Shown here piece after piece: positions 11,795-23,145 of a DNA stretch of 64,000 nucleotides. The position numbers were made by a program, and so were the translations under genes. How positions within the stretch are numbered: the first letter of the stretch is position 1; the number at the start of each line of letters is the position of its first letter. The notes under the pieces are model-generated. The model had not been told where the DNA came from and searched no databases. It worked only from the letters and a program-made list of their open reading frames with translations. The stretch comes from Thysanoteuthis rhombus (taxonomy: Eukaryota > Mollusca > Cephalopoda > Oegopsida > Thysanoteuthidae), in contig OY735203.1 of NCBI GenBank assembly GCA_963457665.1, forward strand, positions 24,966,406 to 25,030,405, written 5' to 3'.

Positions 11795-12147
11795 TAGGAT
11801 GGCATATGAAAGAATCATTCTCATGACATGGAAAGACCATAAGACAGCACAATACAAGAAAAACAGGAGTTTACGACATCATATGATCCATCAGGAAACT
11901 CAAATAGCAGAGGGCTGGTAGATTGCAAGAATGCTGGACAACCGATGGACATTAAGACTCATTACGTGGATCCCTAGAGATCGAATACGAAACCGAGGCC
12001 GGCAGAATAAAAGACGACGAGACGAAATCGACAGCTTCAGAAAGTATTGGCTACGTGACGCCCACGATTAAGAGGTATGGCGAATCCTGAGGAAGGTCCC
12101 TGTCCAACGACAGACAAAAAAGGCTGATAATGATAATTATGATTAGA
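11795..12147 (+). mobile_element. RTE-type LINE 3' end (family A, copy 2)
   Basis: The plus strand carries degenerate versions of the ERI, TWKDHKTAQY, IRKLK, DNRWT and RKYWLRDAH blocks, then the conserved 3' end GTCCAACGACAGACAAAAAAG followed by a decayed ATGATAAT tail. Reading frames are broken, and the copy is shorter and more diverged than 6796-7462. Confidence 0.8.
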
Positions 12148-12550
12148 GTTATAATCAAATGAGATGCAGGTAACGGCACGAAGACAGATTGTGTTCATTT
12201 CACACAAATGACTCTCAAAAAGGCATGAATCCATCCCTCCTCCCAGTTGTGGGTAAAATAGCACGGGCCAAGTGAGTGATGCTATAAATTGCAAACGGAC
12301 CGAAGAAATAACAATGGGATATGTGAAGCCCAAACGGAGACGACTGAAGCTGTAACCAGCTCATGGGCACTAACTTACTTCGTAATCAGATTTCGAAGGG
12401 ATGCAACTCGTTATCATATATATACCTTTAAAGAAAAGAATGGAAATTCTCGATTCAGACCAAAACGAAAAATACAGTATATCTAGGCAGTATCTCTGAT
12501 ATAATAAACCTTTAACATCTGATTCTAAATTTTTTATACTTGGCTTAAAC

Positions 12551-12656
12551 CAGTCATTTTCAACGAGGCGAAAGTTGAGATGAAGGGGGCGATAGATTTT
12601 TTTAAAAAATAACTAAAAGGGGGCTATATGGGAGAAAAAAGGGTTGAGAAACCCTG
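12551..12656. mobile_element. Small hAT-like MITE, 106 bp
   Basis: The left end CAGTCATTTTCAAC and the reverse complement of the right end, CAGGGTTTCTCAAC, agree at 10 of 14 positions. Both resemble CAGTGGTTCTCAACC, a common hAT terminus. Flanking 8-mers (12543-12550 GCTTAAAC and 12657-12664 CCCCAAAC) agree at 5 of 8 and may be a decayed 8-bp target duplication. The element has no coding capacity. Confidence 0.55.
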
Positions 12657-12664
12657 CCCCAAAC

Positions 12665-14330
12665 CGTACTTTCAGAGAACTAAGGTTTCTGATCCGTAAT
12701 CAAAACACGTAGAGCAATAGATATTTGTTCTACATGGACCCTGAAAACTTCAAAGGCATCAACGCGAAGGGCTAGGGAGGTTTGTACCTTACTCCAGTTT
12801 GAAATATCAGTTATCTTTCATGCTGTTTGGCTTGCGGTTACATTCTTCAGTTATCACTACAGCAGGAGCTTAATCGGCAAGTGCTCTGAGCACCGGACGT
12901 AGAAGCAGCAACACTTCTAGCATATTAGATTAGATGCTTGCAGAGTTGATTAACTGCACAAGTATATATGGCACACGTACGCGTACAGGGCATCACGCGT
13001 GAATGTACACGTATATTCTCTGTTTTCTTTATCTCTTTCGATGCGCTTGCATCTCCAGCATCGATCACCATCACTGACTGACTGACGCACGGACATACCG
13101 AAATGTGTGTTCCGCTTCTAACTCAGTGTTGCCAGTTTACTTGTTTTGCATCCATATGTTTTTGGTTGCGTTTAGCTGTCAGGTACTGCTATTTGGATGA
13201 TTTTTATTAAAATAAGATTTTTTCAAGAAATCTATTGTAATAAGAGAAGTAATATCTTTTATGAATTCACTAGTATCTCAATATAAATATTGGATATTCA
13301 AGGATTTCATTTATTAAAAATACTAGACTAAATCCCTGCCCTAACGGTCAGAGTAAATTGATGTCTAGAGAAAAGAATTTATAAATACAGATTGATGGAA
13401 ATCAGATATCATTCAATTAAAACAAAGAGGATTACTGAAAGGAGAATGGAATTTTAAGATTTGAAAATAATTCATACGAAAATTCCACTCATGACATTCA
13501 CAAAATGTGACCATTAAGCAATTTAAAGGGTTATATTCAAAATCGAAAGTTAGTATTAAAATTCAAGTTGTATCTAAAATTCAAGTAATGTATTTATTTA
13601 ATTATCAGAAAAAACTTTTCTTTAGAGAAACATTCTTATCGACTGTTCTTGTCTTTAAAATTTTTGTATCTAAAATATATGTTTTCTCTTTTCTTTAAGA
13701 AAGAATCTTATTTAAAGTAAAAGTCGGTATAAGATACTATTAAAAGCGAAAGAAAAATAAAGTAACAGCTCTTACATTTTTATAGTGGGGGAAGAACAAG
13801 AGCCAGGGTTCTTGGAAAGGAGGACAGTAAGAGCAATTTTTGGTGCGAGAGAGAGGGGGGGATCTCTCTAAACTAACATTTTCTTCCTGTTAGTCTTTCA
13901 CCCTCCAAAGAAGCGGTCTAAGCACCTCCCCTATATTCGACTGTCTGGAAAAGCTACCAGTCAGTCGATTTCTTGAGCCTAAGGCACAACAAATTGCGTC
14001 TGTTTCAATATAGATTTTCTGTTGTGAATCGATCAACCCCCCATTAAAACATTTGGCTGGTGAGTTTCAAAATCTTGCTTGATAAGAACCTGCCTAGGGC
14101 TCACCTGGATGCTCATAGAAAATTTCATGGGGTTGTATTGAGTAGTTTTGACAGTAAACTGTCACATACAAACAGACAGACGGACGGATATTGGGTGAAT
14201 TATTATAAGATGTAATATGTTTCCAAAATTTTAGACATAAATGTGGAGAATCTAATTGTTTCTGCCCCTGCTAAATCTTCACACAAGAAAATTTTTAGTG
14301 CATCTTTGGTATTACTGTTTCAAATCTGTT
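12665..14330. other. Non-coding DNA with fragments of dispersed repeats
   Basis: No exon was recognised. The motif GACTGACTGAC and its surroundings near 13065-13105 recur near 42568-42600 and, more weakly, near 26590-26620, which marks an unclassified dispersed repeat. The section 14050-14215, with CAGACAGACGGACGG, resembles the linker sequence of the array at 36.5-39.5 kb. Confidence 0.4.
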
Positions 14331-14681
14331 ATATTCTCTCCCTTTTTATTTCCTTTCTTTATTTCTATTCTCTCCTTTTCTGTCATTAATTGCTATTAGT
14401 TTTCTTTCCCTATCTCTTTTCTTCTTTTCCCCCTTTTCTCGATTTTCTTTCTTTCCCTTTCTTATTAATTCTTTCTCCCTATTTCTTAATTTCCCTCTTT
14501 CTTTCTCTCCCTTTATTTTTCTCTGTTTTTTCATTCTTTTTAATTTCCAGTGTTCCTATATCATCCTTTATTCCTTCTCCTCTTTTTACTCCCCTTTTTT
14601 CATACCCACTCTCTTTCTCTAACCACCCCTTTCCTTCTAGCTCTCTCCATCTCTGTCTCTGTCTCTGTCTCTCTGTCTCTG

Positions 14682-14718
<37 letters not shown>

Positions 14719-14795
14719 GTTTCTCTTTGTCTCTGTCTCTGTCTCTTTCTCTCTCTCATACATACAGGGCATGTCCACTTCACTCATCTCTTCTT

Positions 14796-14850
<55 letters not shown>

Positions 14851-14925
14851 CCCTTCTGTCTTCTCCCTCTCTCTCTCTTAACCCTTCTGTCTTCTCCCTC
14901 TCTCTTCTACATACACGCAGGGCAT
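14331..14925. repeat. Long polypyrimidine tract with (CT)n and (TCTG)n
   Basis: About 600 bp of T/C-rich plus strand, with (CT)n cores near 14700-14755 and 14798-14847 and TCTCTG repeats near 14650-14705. Open frames on either strand encode only low-complexity S/L or R/E/K repeats. Confidence 0.95.
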
Positions 14926-16660
14926 GTTCACCTAATCTATAAACAGCACAACCCATTCGTAGTTTATTGTCAGCCAATGTTTCCATTCGAAAAAAATCGA
15001 TAGCTTTTCGTTGCAATCAACACAACTGCTGTTCGCTCCAGGGTCAGTCAGGATGAACGCTAGTCATTCACGACTAGGTGCGATTAGAATGAATCCAAGA
15101 ATCATTTTAAAGTACTACACGAATGCCTGTCCATATGGTGGGTTATTCGCCTAGTTTTAAATCAAATTGAAATATTTTTTTTTCTAATTCTATTAAATTC
15201 TCATTTGATTGGATCTACTTCTTGCTATATGAGGCATAAATATTTCGAGGCAATAAATATAGAGATTCGAAAGTGAAAACCAAAATGAAAGAAACAACAT
15301 GAAATTTCCTTCAAATTAACATATGATTGGGTTATTCATTTATTGGCTGCATGAAATATAGTTATTATAAGGCAATGAATATACAGACTCATAAATAAAA
15401 CCCAAATACCAGTTGGACATAGCTAATGGATAATTTTGGAATTTTTTTTCAAATTAACGAAAAGGATTCTGACTAAAGGTTTATTTGCGTAGACGAAATG
15501 ATTGACAGATACGGCTTCGTAACAAATCAGCAACATTCCTTATAATACAGCACCCATTAGATATCAGCGGCAGACATCTATTATCTGTAGCAGCCATCAC
15601 AGTTGATCACTACGGAAATTTTCATGGATACATTTAGAATTCTATGAGATGATTTTGTTTCAGAAAAGAGTCTGCGGTAGTCATTCAAGTTAAAGAGTCC
15701 GCTACAGTAGGTACGATATATCAATACATCTCCATAACATTACAAATACTGTTAGCTTTAAGTGGAAGAATCCATAGTTACAGACAAATAAACAGGAGAG
15801 GTGCATACATTTGGAACATCGAAGCAGAAAAATACGTAGGACTGCTGAAATGCTGAGGTAAATCAAGCACCCATGTTATACAAGTGGTTAAAATCTGAGC
15901 GCCTCACCCCCGGAATATACACTTTTGCACCCCACTACTATCCCCTGGAAGAGAGGCTGTAGGAAGTTTCCATCCAGTTTAGTGGAGGGCAAATTACAAT
16001 TTGAATAAAAAAAAGGGACTTCGAGATCAGAGAAACTCATTAATTTTGCTGACAGATTAAATAAAAACAAATGTGTTTTATTTCTGCTTAGATTTGTGAT
16101 TAAAATTCAGAATCAGCAAATTGACGTGTCCACTGTGTGATTAGTTCGGACGAATTATTTTCTTTTTTTTTTTTTTCTTTCTTCTTCATTTATATTTGAT
16201 TAAAGAGGATAACTTGAAAGTCCAAGATTCAATCAAAGGTGCCTGTTTGGTTGCTTCATTAGGAATGACTCATTATCTCTCTAACTCGAGTTTAAGATCT
16301 GATCAGAAATGAATTAAGAAAGATTGAAGGCGACCAATGTAATCAAATCACAGCCATGATTCTGTAAATAACAAAGAAGCATTCAATGTTGGGCAAACAG
16401 TACGATCCGTATATCTTGTCAAGAAGAATATGAGTGTCAGGTACAAATTACACCTTTATTCTTCTAGTATACTCTAAACTGTTGTATGCATGTGAGTAAC
16501 TGCATCAATATTATTACTCAAGAACAGTTTGACAAATTTTGAGTTGTGCTGAATGTCTAGTTGCATTTGGATTTCTATGTTATATGCTTTTGTTTTCATT
16601 TTTCATAAGGTTGGTTAGAGTTTGTCCTTAACAAATAAGATTTGTCACTGTAATATTTAT
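14926..16660. other. Non-coding DNA, nothing recognised
   Basis: AT-rich DNA without recognisable exons, transposon ends or tRNA-like boxes. Confidence 0.4.
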
Positions 16661-16895
16661 GACTACTATTTACTGTCGTCTGGATCTTTGGTGACTTATT
16701 ATCGCAACTCTACTCACAACGTCGATCTGCGGCAATGAATAAAAAGCGTTGATCTGAAATGAAGACTAGGCTTCGAAGTGAGGCTTGGTTTAGGCCCTAC
16801 CGCTCTATCAATTGAGTCTGAGTAAACTTGCGATAAAAGGTAACTAGAAATTAAGATGAAGGTAAATAGTAATCATAAAAGTGATATTGATTTAC
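16661..16895. mobile_element. SINE with tails on both sides (palindromic SINE pair)
   Basis: Read on the minus strand, 16820-16661 has an A-box-like TCAATTGATAGAGCGG and a B-box-like ACTTCGAAGCC. A body with ATTGCCGCAGATCGACG follows, then a tail with CAGTAAATAGTAGTCATAAA. Read on the plus strand from about 16815, a second tail follows at once: GATAAAAGGTAACTAG, then AAGATGAAGGTAAATAGTAA. The two tails point away from one head. This fits either two SINEs joined head to head or a rearranged copy. Related members lie at 9004-9165 and 24000-24245. Confidence 0.6.
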
Positions 16896-17059
16896 GAGAC
16901 TTCATCCAATAAGAAAAAAATTGATTTGATTGCCTACTCGATACAAGGAAGTAAAAAAAAATAATAACAACAACAGTGTCTTTATATTGACTTACAGTTA
17001 TATGCAGATTTATGTATCCAGTACAATGAAATCTTCAGAAGATAAGGAATCAAGCGAAT

Positions 17060-17492
17060 AATTACTCTAGGGTTGCAAGCTTTCGGCAGAACAAGATCAA
17101 CATTCAAGAAAAAGAAAATCCCATTAGCCCCAGAAAAAAGAGCATACAATCAGTGCATCCTCCCGATAGTCACCTATGGAGCTAAAACACTAACTTACCT
17201 AAAGACTAACACTTAAACTGAGAACATGCAACGTACACAGGATTCGTGCTCAACCTCACATGGAAAGTACACAAGACAGCACAGTATATTTGGTGATATC
17301 ATAGAATCCATCCAAAAACTTAAATGGCAATGGGCTGGTCATGTTACTAGAATGGCTGACAATCAATTGACATCATGACTCATAACATGAATCCCCACGA
17401 ATCACATGCAGTACGAGGCCGGCAAAATACAAGACGGAAAGACGAACTGGGCAAGTATTGAAAGTATTGGCTTCACGACGTCCATAAAAGGG
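17060..17492 (+). mobile_element. RTE-type LINE 3' part (family A, copy 3)
   Basis: The plus strand carries degenerate ORF2 C-terminal blocks in the usual order, from KFQ..RSTFKKKKIPLAP through LTWKVHKTAQY, LKWQWAGHVTRMADN and KYWLHDVHKREI. The copy stops at 17492 without the usual 3' end or (ATG)n tail. Immediately after it lies a mariner transposase relic, so the 3' end was probably lost when that DNA joined. Confidence 0.8.
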
Positions 17493-17499
17493 AGATATT

Positions 17500-18060
17500 T
17501 TTTTTCTTGTACATTCGGTTTAAGGAGGGACACGCGTCCGTCAAAGACTACGACCGTCAACGAGTGCAAAATCAGAAAACGTTGAAAAAGTGCACCAGGC
17601 TACATTTGTAAATCCAAGACGAACCAGCCATGATTTTTCTGTCGTACGTGTTCCACGCATTTTGTTTGACGGGTTGGACCTGACACGAATTTGCTGCAAA
17701 ATTTGTGCCAAGACTTGCCCGGCGGCTCCTGGTTTCCATTAACATGGTAGTCGTCCACCTTCCATCCTAATCTCCCAACCTTTCCCCTCGCGACTTTTTC
17801 CTGTTCCTCGGGCTGAGATTCCGACTGAAAGGGCATCGTTTTGACTCAATTGAGGCGATCTGGAAAGAATCTCAGGAGATGCTCAAGACCATCAGACAAG
17901 AATCTTTCCCGGGATGCATGGAACCGTGATGAAATAAAAAAAAGAACACTGGCCCTGCGTTGTAACAAGGGGGCTACTCCGAAGGCGACTGTGGCGAAAT
18001 AGTTTCTAGAATGTTACTTTACTGCAATGTCTGAAATCCTTGAACATTTGGGTAGCACTT
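17500..18060 (+). pseudogene. Decayed mariner-family transposase (C-terminal half)
   Basis: On the plus strand around 17745-17900 the frame reads VVVHLPS, a stop, SPNLSPRDFFLFLGLRFRLK and then FDSIEAIWKESQEMLKTI. Mariner transposases have HPPYSPDLAPCDFFLFP in this place, and the D of PRDFFLF corresponds to the third catalytic aspartate of the DD34D triad. Further on, QGGYSEGDCGEIV (about 17965-18000) matches the closing G-YFEGD motif. Upstream of 17745 only weak similarity is visible (for example around FCLTGWT..HEF), so the DDE core is incomplete. In-frame stops, including one after SFPGCMEP, show the gene is dead. No terminal inverted repeats were found. Confidence 0.72.
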
Positions 18061-18462
18061 CGTATTTACATTGTATTTGATGTATAGAAATAAAGAGAAA
18101 GCTTACATTATTATGTAAAGAATTTTCATTGGTCGATATTAGGAAAAGTTTACGGCGACAGTTATGTCCAGAATCATTCTTTTTACGAATTGTATAAATT
18201 GGTGAAAATGAAAATAAAACTGTAACATTTCATTATTACATTAATATTTCATGTCTGTCTCCCAGCAAGAATTTACTACTTCGATAAGATGGAAGACCGA
18301 CCGACACATCGAACACTAGATTTGTTTGTTTTTTATGGCCAGTCAAGCCCCGGTCGAGGCAGTAGGTGGGGGGAAGGCCAAGATAAATTTAGAATCTAGA
18401 ACTACTGACATTGAAGATTACTGAACTTTCTATGAGAAAGAGCCATTATGAACTCTTTATGT
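18061..18462. other. Non-coding DNA, possibly rest of the mariner element
   Basis: AT-rich sequence after the transposase relic. A matching inverted terminus for the mariner element was not found. The section 18340-18400 is GC-richer and unclassified. Confidence 0.35.
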
Positions 18463-18745
18463 TATCATCATCATCAATCAGATAGCGTCCGTCGTTGGAC
18501 ATAGACCTCCCCCCCAATATTCTCTGGACCTATCTATCATGGTCGTTGCGGAGCCAGCACTTTCGGAATTTATCCAGCTGGTCTTACCATCTTACTCTCT
18601 GTCAGCAAGAGCCTCACACCAGACCTCAGGGGATCCACGTGAGTCGTGATGTCCAGCGGTCGTCTGTCATTCATGCAACATGTCCAGCCCACTGCCATTT
18701 GGATTCTATGATGTCTCAGACTCCTGTCTTTTCTATTTTCTTCAG
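18463..18745 (-). mobile_element. RTE-type LINE 3' end (family A, copy 4)
   Basis: It begins with a short (ATC)n remnant and GTCCGTCGTTGGACATAGACC, the plus-strand signature of this family's 3' end. Decayed versions of the DAHDREV, RWTSRLTTWIP and KWQWAGHVA codons follow. It faces copy 3 across the mariner relic. Confidence 0.8.
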
Positions 18746-18819
18746 CCTGGTGAATTGTGCAAGCTTGATTTAGGAAGTAAGCTTCCTCTTTGCTCACTTA
18801 TTCATACATACATACACGC

Positions 18820-18866
18820 GAACGTGCGTGCGCGCGCACACAGACGCACACACATACACACACACG

Positions 18867-18899
<33 letters not shown>

Positions 18900-18914
18900 G
18901 TACACATATATGTG

Positions 18915-18976
<62 letters not shown>
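18820..18976. repeat. (CA)n-(TA)n compound microsatellite
   Basis: A CA-rich run (18839-18886), a short mixed TA/TG part and a pure TA run (about 18919-18974). Frames on both strands give only IY or VC repeats. Confidence 0.96.
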
Positions 18977-18977
<1 letters not shown>

Positions 18978-19788
18978 ACGGGTATACATGCAGCAAATAG
19001 GAGACAGATTGGATGAATCACCGTCTATCTCTTCGAAGAGAAAATCTGAAATTTTACGAAATGTGGTAATTCCTCGTGATGTTTATATTAATACCTATCT
19101 ATTGGTACATATATACATATCTATCTTGATAGATGTTTTCTTAATACATGAATGAGTGTCGTTCTCACGCCGCACAAACACACGCACACACAAGCACATA
19201 CATGGACGCATAAAGTGTGAGAAGGGCGAATAAACATATGTGCGTTCACCGAGTGCCGTGCAAGCGTCGAAATTTGTACAGTTGATTCGAAAAATATAAA
19301 GTAAACCTTCCTTTTTCAAAACTTTAAAGGGGTCATATGGTGACCATTAGGTTAGGTGTAGGCTGTTAATCGTGTCAGAACCAGTTTTCTTTCTTTTCTT
19401 TTTATTTTTTTTTGCGTTTGGTGTCCCTCGAAATAACGTCTTTTCGTTTAATTATCTCCCAGGTGCTTCGAATCAAAGGCAGTCAGTGTAAATTTGTTTG
19501 CGTATTTACAGGTAAAAGTATGTAGATACGTATATTCGTGCATAGGAGGAGAGTGTTCAGGAGAAACAATTCGTTAGAGCAAGTTTCTGAGGAGATGTTT
19601 ATTTGTACAATTGTGCTTAAATAGGAAAAATGAGCCAATTTCGCAAGCTGAGTCATTCTTCCCGACATATATGTTTGGTTATGGGAATGATCGTGATTAT
19701 ATGTGAACATCCAGAGAAATGTGTATGCGTATGTATTTATGCTTATGGGTGAGTGTTATTGCGTGCATCTTAAGATTAAATTATTTTA

Positions 19789-19790
<2 letters not shown>
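18977..19790. other. Non-coding DNA, nothing recognised
   Basis: AT-rich spacer with scattered CA-rich patches near 19170-19200. No exon or transposon end was recognised. Confidence 0.4.

Positions 19791-19793
<3 letters not shown>

Positions 19794-19866
<73 letters not shown>
19794..19866. repeat. (TA)n microsatellite
   Basis: An uninterrupted TA dinucleotide run of about 73 bp. Confidence 0.98.
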
Positions 19867-19870
<4 letters not shown>

Positions 19871-20069
19871 TGTTTGTAATTATTCTTGTTATCATTTGTA
19901 ATTTTTTTGTGACGTGATGTGTGTTTATAAATACACCAATGTAAATATATACGATGGTGCGCGTATCTCAGAGAATAAATGCATACAAATGAGCAAAAAG
20001 GACACTGTAAACGTTTGTAGCAGCGTTTCCCCAAACTTATTTTGAATGATTGCCCTCTAAGCGCCCCGC

Positions 20070-20530
20070 ATGTATTCTGCCATTCTTTTTTTTTCTATTT
20101 CTTTTTCCACTCTCTCTCTCTCTCTCTTTTTTCTTCCTCTATTCCTCATTCCCTCTTTCTTCCTCTCCTCCTTTTTCCTATCTTTTCTTTTCTTTTCTTC
20201 CTTTCTTTCTTTCTCTGAATGGTTCAATCATACCTTTTCTATTATTTGTTCTACGTGTTTTATTAATTTCCATGTCATTCGTACTCAACCGCTTTCCTCA
20301 TATTGCATTATTCATTTTTCTTCTCTTTTACTTTCTTATTCTAATTCTAATTTCTCTTCTCGTTTTCATTTCGTACACATTTCATTTTCAACGAGTCCTT
20401 CATTCATTTTCCTTTCCCTTTTCTGATAACTTCTTCAAACCATTAACACGTCCACTTTATTACCTCGCCTTCTTTTCCTTCATTCTGTCCTCTTCCAATT
20501 TCATTTTCATTCATTTTTTTTTTTCAAATC
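20070..20530. repeat. Polypyrimidine-rich tract
   Basis: About 460 bp of T/C-rich plus strand with short (CT)n near 20112-20130 and (TCTT)n near 20185-20215. A 166-codon open frame across it is S/F/L-rich low complexity and not a credible gene. Confidence 0.85.
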
Positions 20531-21000
20531 AAATTATTAGACATACTTAACTCGCCCCCTTCGTGAAAGTAAAACATTCTTGAATCAGATATTTGATCAA
20601 CAAAGAAGAGTGTCTCATTGTATTACCATTAAAGTACACCAATTCATCGATTAACGTCGTGGTTAAGTTCATGAAAACCACAACTTTTAACTGAGACAAC
20701 TTGGTTATTTCATGACACAGACGCTGTTCAGTCAGTAACCGTTCATTCGTCTATTTTGCCACAGAAAGCTGCGTTCTTATTTTTCTGTTCGAGTCCATCA
20801 TTTCCATTTAGGTTTTTACTCATTTGGAAAATTCCATAAATAAGGTCAAAATACAATAGTTACATAAATATGTAAATTTATTTATCCAGATGGAATGTGT
20901 TTTTTTGAAGGAGTTCCCTAGAAAAAAAACTTAATTGGAAAGGTTTACCCGAGTAATTAAAGTTTGAAGATCCCTGGTTTAACTCATTAGAAAGAAACTT
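20531..21000. other. Non-coding DNA, nothing recognised
   Basis: Ordinary AT-rich spacer before the next LINE fragment. Confidence 0.4.
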
Positions 21001-21008
21001 GGTCTCTA

Positions 21009-21420
21009 TCATCATCATCATCAACAGTCTTTTAACGTCCGTCGTTGGACATAGACCTTTCCCAGGATTCGCCACACTTCTCCCTCATGGGCGTCGCAGA
21101 GCCAGTACTTTCTGAATTTGTCTAGCTCGTCTCTCCATCTAATATTCTGATGGCCTCGGTTCTGCATGTGATCTTGGGGGATCCATGTCGTGAGTCGCTA
21201 TCTCCATCGTTTGTCCGCCATTCTTGCAACATGGCCAGCCCACTGCCATTTGAGCTTTTTAATGGATACTATGATGTTCCTGACTCTTGTCTTTTCCCGG
21301 ATGTACTGTGCTGTCTTGTGGTCTCTCCATGTGAGGCCCAGCATAATTCTTTCATGTGCACGTTGCATGGTTCTCAATTTTCGGATCTGTCTCTTGGTTA
21401 GGTTCCATACGTATCCGTTT
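21009..21420 (-). mobile_element. RTE-type LINE 3' end (family A, copy 5)
   Basis: (ATC)n tail remnant at 21009-21023, then GTCCGTCGTTGGACATAGACC and the antisense of the DAHEREV, ELDKFRKYWL, RWTNDGDSD-like, KAQWAGHVARM and ERIMLGLTWRDHKTAQYIR region. The copy is 5'-truncated near 21420 and has broken frames, but it is one of the better preserved members after 6796-7462. Confidence 0.83.
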
Positions 21421-22200
21421 GAACACTACCGTATTTCTTTCGTTCATCTACAGTTGCTTAGATCTTATTATTCCTTTTTTCGCTCTTCATATAAACCTGA
21501 GAAGGAACGAAAACGGACCGGGGGTACAAAAGCTAGGCACAAAATTATCTTTCCAGTTTTCTACCCAGGATCTTTTTTTTTTATTGCTGTATTTCTTCTG
21601 TCTATAATTTCTGATCCCTTCTCATCTTCCTACATTATTCCTTTCTTCTTCCTACCCCTCAATAGTCTAGATTATTTCATCAACGTTCCACGATTTTTCC
21701 ATCTGATATTACCTGCTTTTCTCTTCCTTTATCTGCTCCTTACCACTTATATGTCTTGAACTTTCCAACTTTCCTAATCATTTTTTCATTGTAATATCCA
21801 TATCTCCTTTCCCTCTCATCAACTCTATCTTCTTACCAATTTAACGTCTTCTCCTTTTACAACTTCTTTTCACATTTCTCCATCATCGTCTTGATTACAA
21901 GGCATAATATCCACCAAACAAATTAATGGCCGTCCCTCTTGGATCAGTGATAGTAATATCTCAATTCCATTCAACGAGTTGAAAATTGTTATCTAGGCTC
22001 ATATTGCCTCACCCAAAACAGAGTTGAGAGGCACATAAACCTACAATTTTGACGGGGTACTTCCCCTGGTTAAGACAAATACTATTGTATTTAAAGTTAC
22101 TGTACTCTACACTGGCTCATGTGCATTTTGAATCAAGTTTTTATGACAATACCTTTTTTTTTATAAATCATTCTAGTACTTTCATTCATGGCTATTACTA
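21421..22200. other. Pyrimidine-rich and AT-rich non-coding DNA
   Basis: T/C-rich sequence from about 21540 to 21890, with no exon or defined repeat. Confidence 0.4.
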
Positions 22201-22204
22201 CACT

Positions 22205-22207
<3 letters not shown>

Positions 22208-22239
<32 letters not shown>
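22208..22239. repeat. (TA)n microsatellite, short
   Basis: A pure TA run of about 32 bp. Confidence 0.97.
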
Positions 22240-22243
<4 letters not shown>

Positions 22244-22484
22244 CCATACATAAATCAGATGTATTTAGCACTGATTACAAAAATACCTAATATGAAATTT
22301 GATATGGAGCTCACAATCCTATTCTGGCCTGGGACTATTAGCAGCTTTGCACGGGCATCATCTTACACTATTAAATTTGGTTAATGTCTCTCTTCATAAA
22401 ATATTATTCGCACAGATTCTCCACAAAAATATATACATACCATCAGCTAATGCTTTTTTGTTTCATCTCTTTCTTATTTTCATT

Positions 22485-22562
22485 CGTCTTCTTCTTCTTC
22501 TTCTTCTTCTTCTTCTTCTTCTTCTTCTTCTTCTTCTTCTTCTTCTTCTTCTTCTTCTTCTC
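22485..22562. repeat. (CTT)n microsatellite
   Basis: A pure CTT trinucleotide run of about 75 bp inside a pyrimidine-rich stretch. It gives poly-L, poly-F or poly-K frames that are artefacts. Confidence 0.98.
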
Positions 22563-22825
22563 CTCCTCCTTCGTCACATTTTCCCATTCTACTTTCTTTA
22601 TTTCTTTCTCTTCTATAATCACCCATTCACTGCTTCCTCGATGACATCCACAATTTAATGACCGAAATAAGGAAGCATCTATTCGAAACGAGCAAAATTG
22701 GGGTTGGAAATGCTGTCTGGTCGTGAGATTAATGGTGTCTGGTCGTGAGATAAATTGATTGCAAAATATCTGCGGTGGTGGCATGAGCAAAAGAAAAGTT
22801 GATTTGAAGCAAAGAAAGCGTCGGT

Positions 22826-23075
22826 ATGTGCAAGTGGCCTCGTGGTTAACGAAACGGAGAATTGGATTGGCGACCCGGGTTCCAACTCGAGACAGTTTGC
22901 ATTCACTTCACACTAATGCCCTTCAGGAAGGCATGTATCTATCTCTCCCCCATTTCCAACATGTCGAGTAGCAGAATAAGACCCCAACCCATACACCTAC
23001 TTGGGGCACGTTGCCAAGTATTTCCTTTTAATAAACGTCTCTGGCTTTTTGCCACAAACCTGTGGTTATATTAAG
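22826..23075 (+). mobile_element. tRNA-headed SINE-like repeat
   Basis: The A-box-like GTGGCCTCGTGGTTAACG is followed 32 bp later by a B-box-like CCCGGGTTCCAACTCGAG. This is one of the best preserved tRNA-like heads in the window. The body includes CACACTAATGCCCTTCAGG and a stretch ending near AATAAACG. This head differs from that of the 9004/24000 family, so it is probably a second SINE family. Confidence 0.6.
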
Positions 23076-23098
23076 TCATTATTTTTATTTATTTTTTA

Positions 23099-23145
23099 TC
23101 TGCCTTTAAAATCCGTTGTTGGGCATAGACATCCCCACCAAGACC
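23099..23145 (-). mobile_element. Minimal RTE family A 3' end relic
   Basis: ATCCGTTGTTGGGCATAGAC on the plus strand resembles the terminal signature GTCCGTCGTTGGACATAGAC of the family A LINE copies. Only about 45 bp remain recognisable before the similarity stops. Confidence 0.4.

Noticed and set aside
14390-14942. Open frames of up to 163 codons in a pyrimidine tract
   Set aside because: Low-complexity S/L/F on one strand and R/E/K on the other. No domain or splice context.
20050-20550. 166-codon open frame
   Set aside because: Composition is S/F/L-rich because of a T/C-rich tract. No recognisable family.
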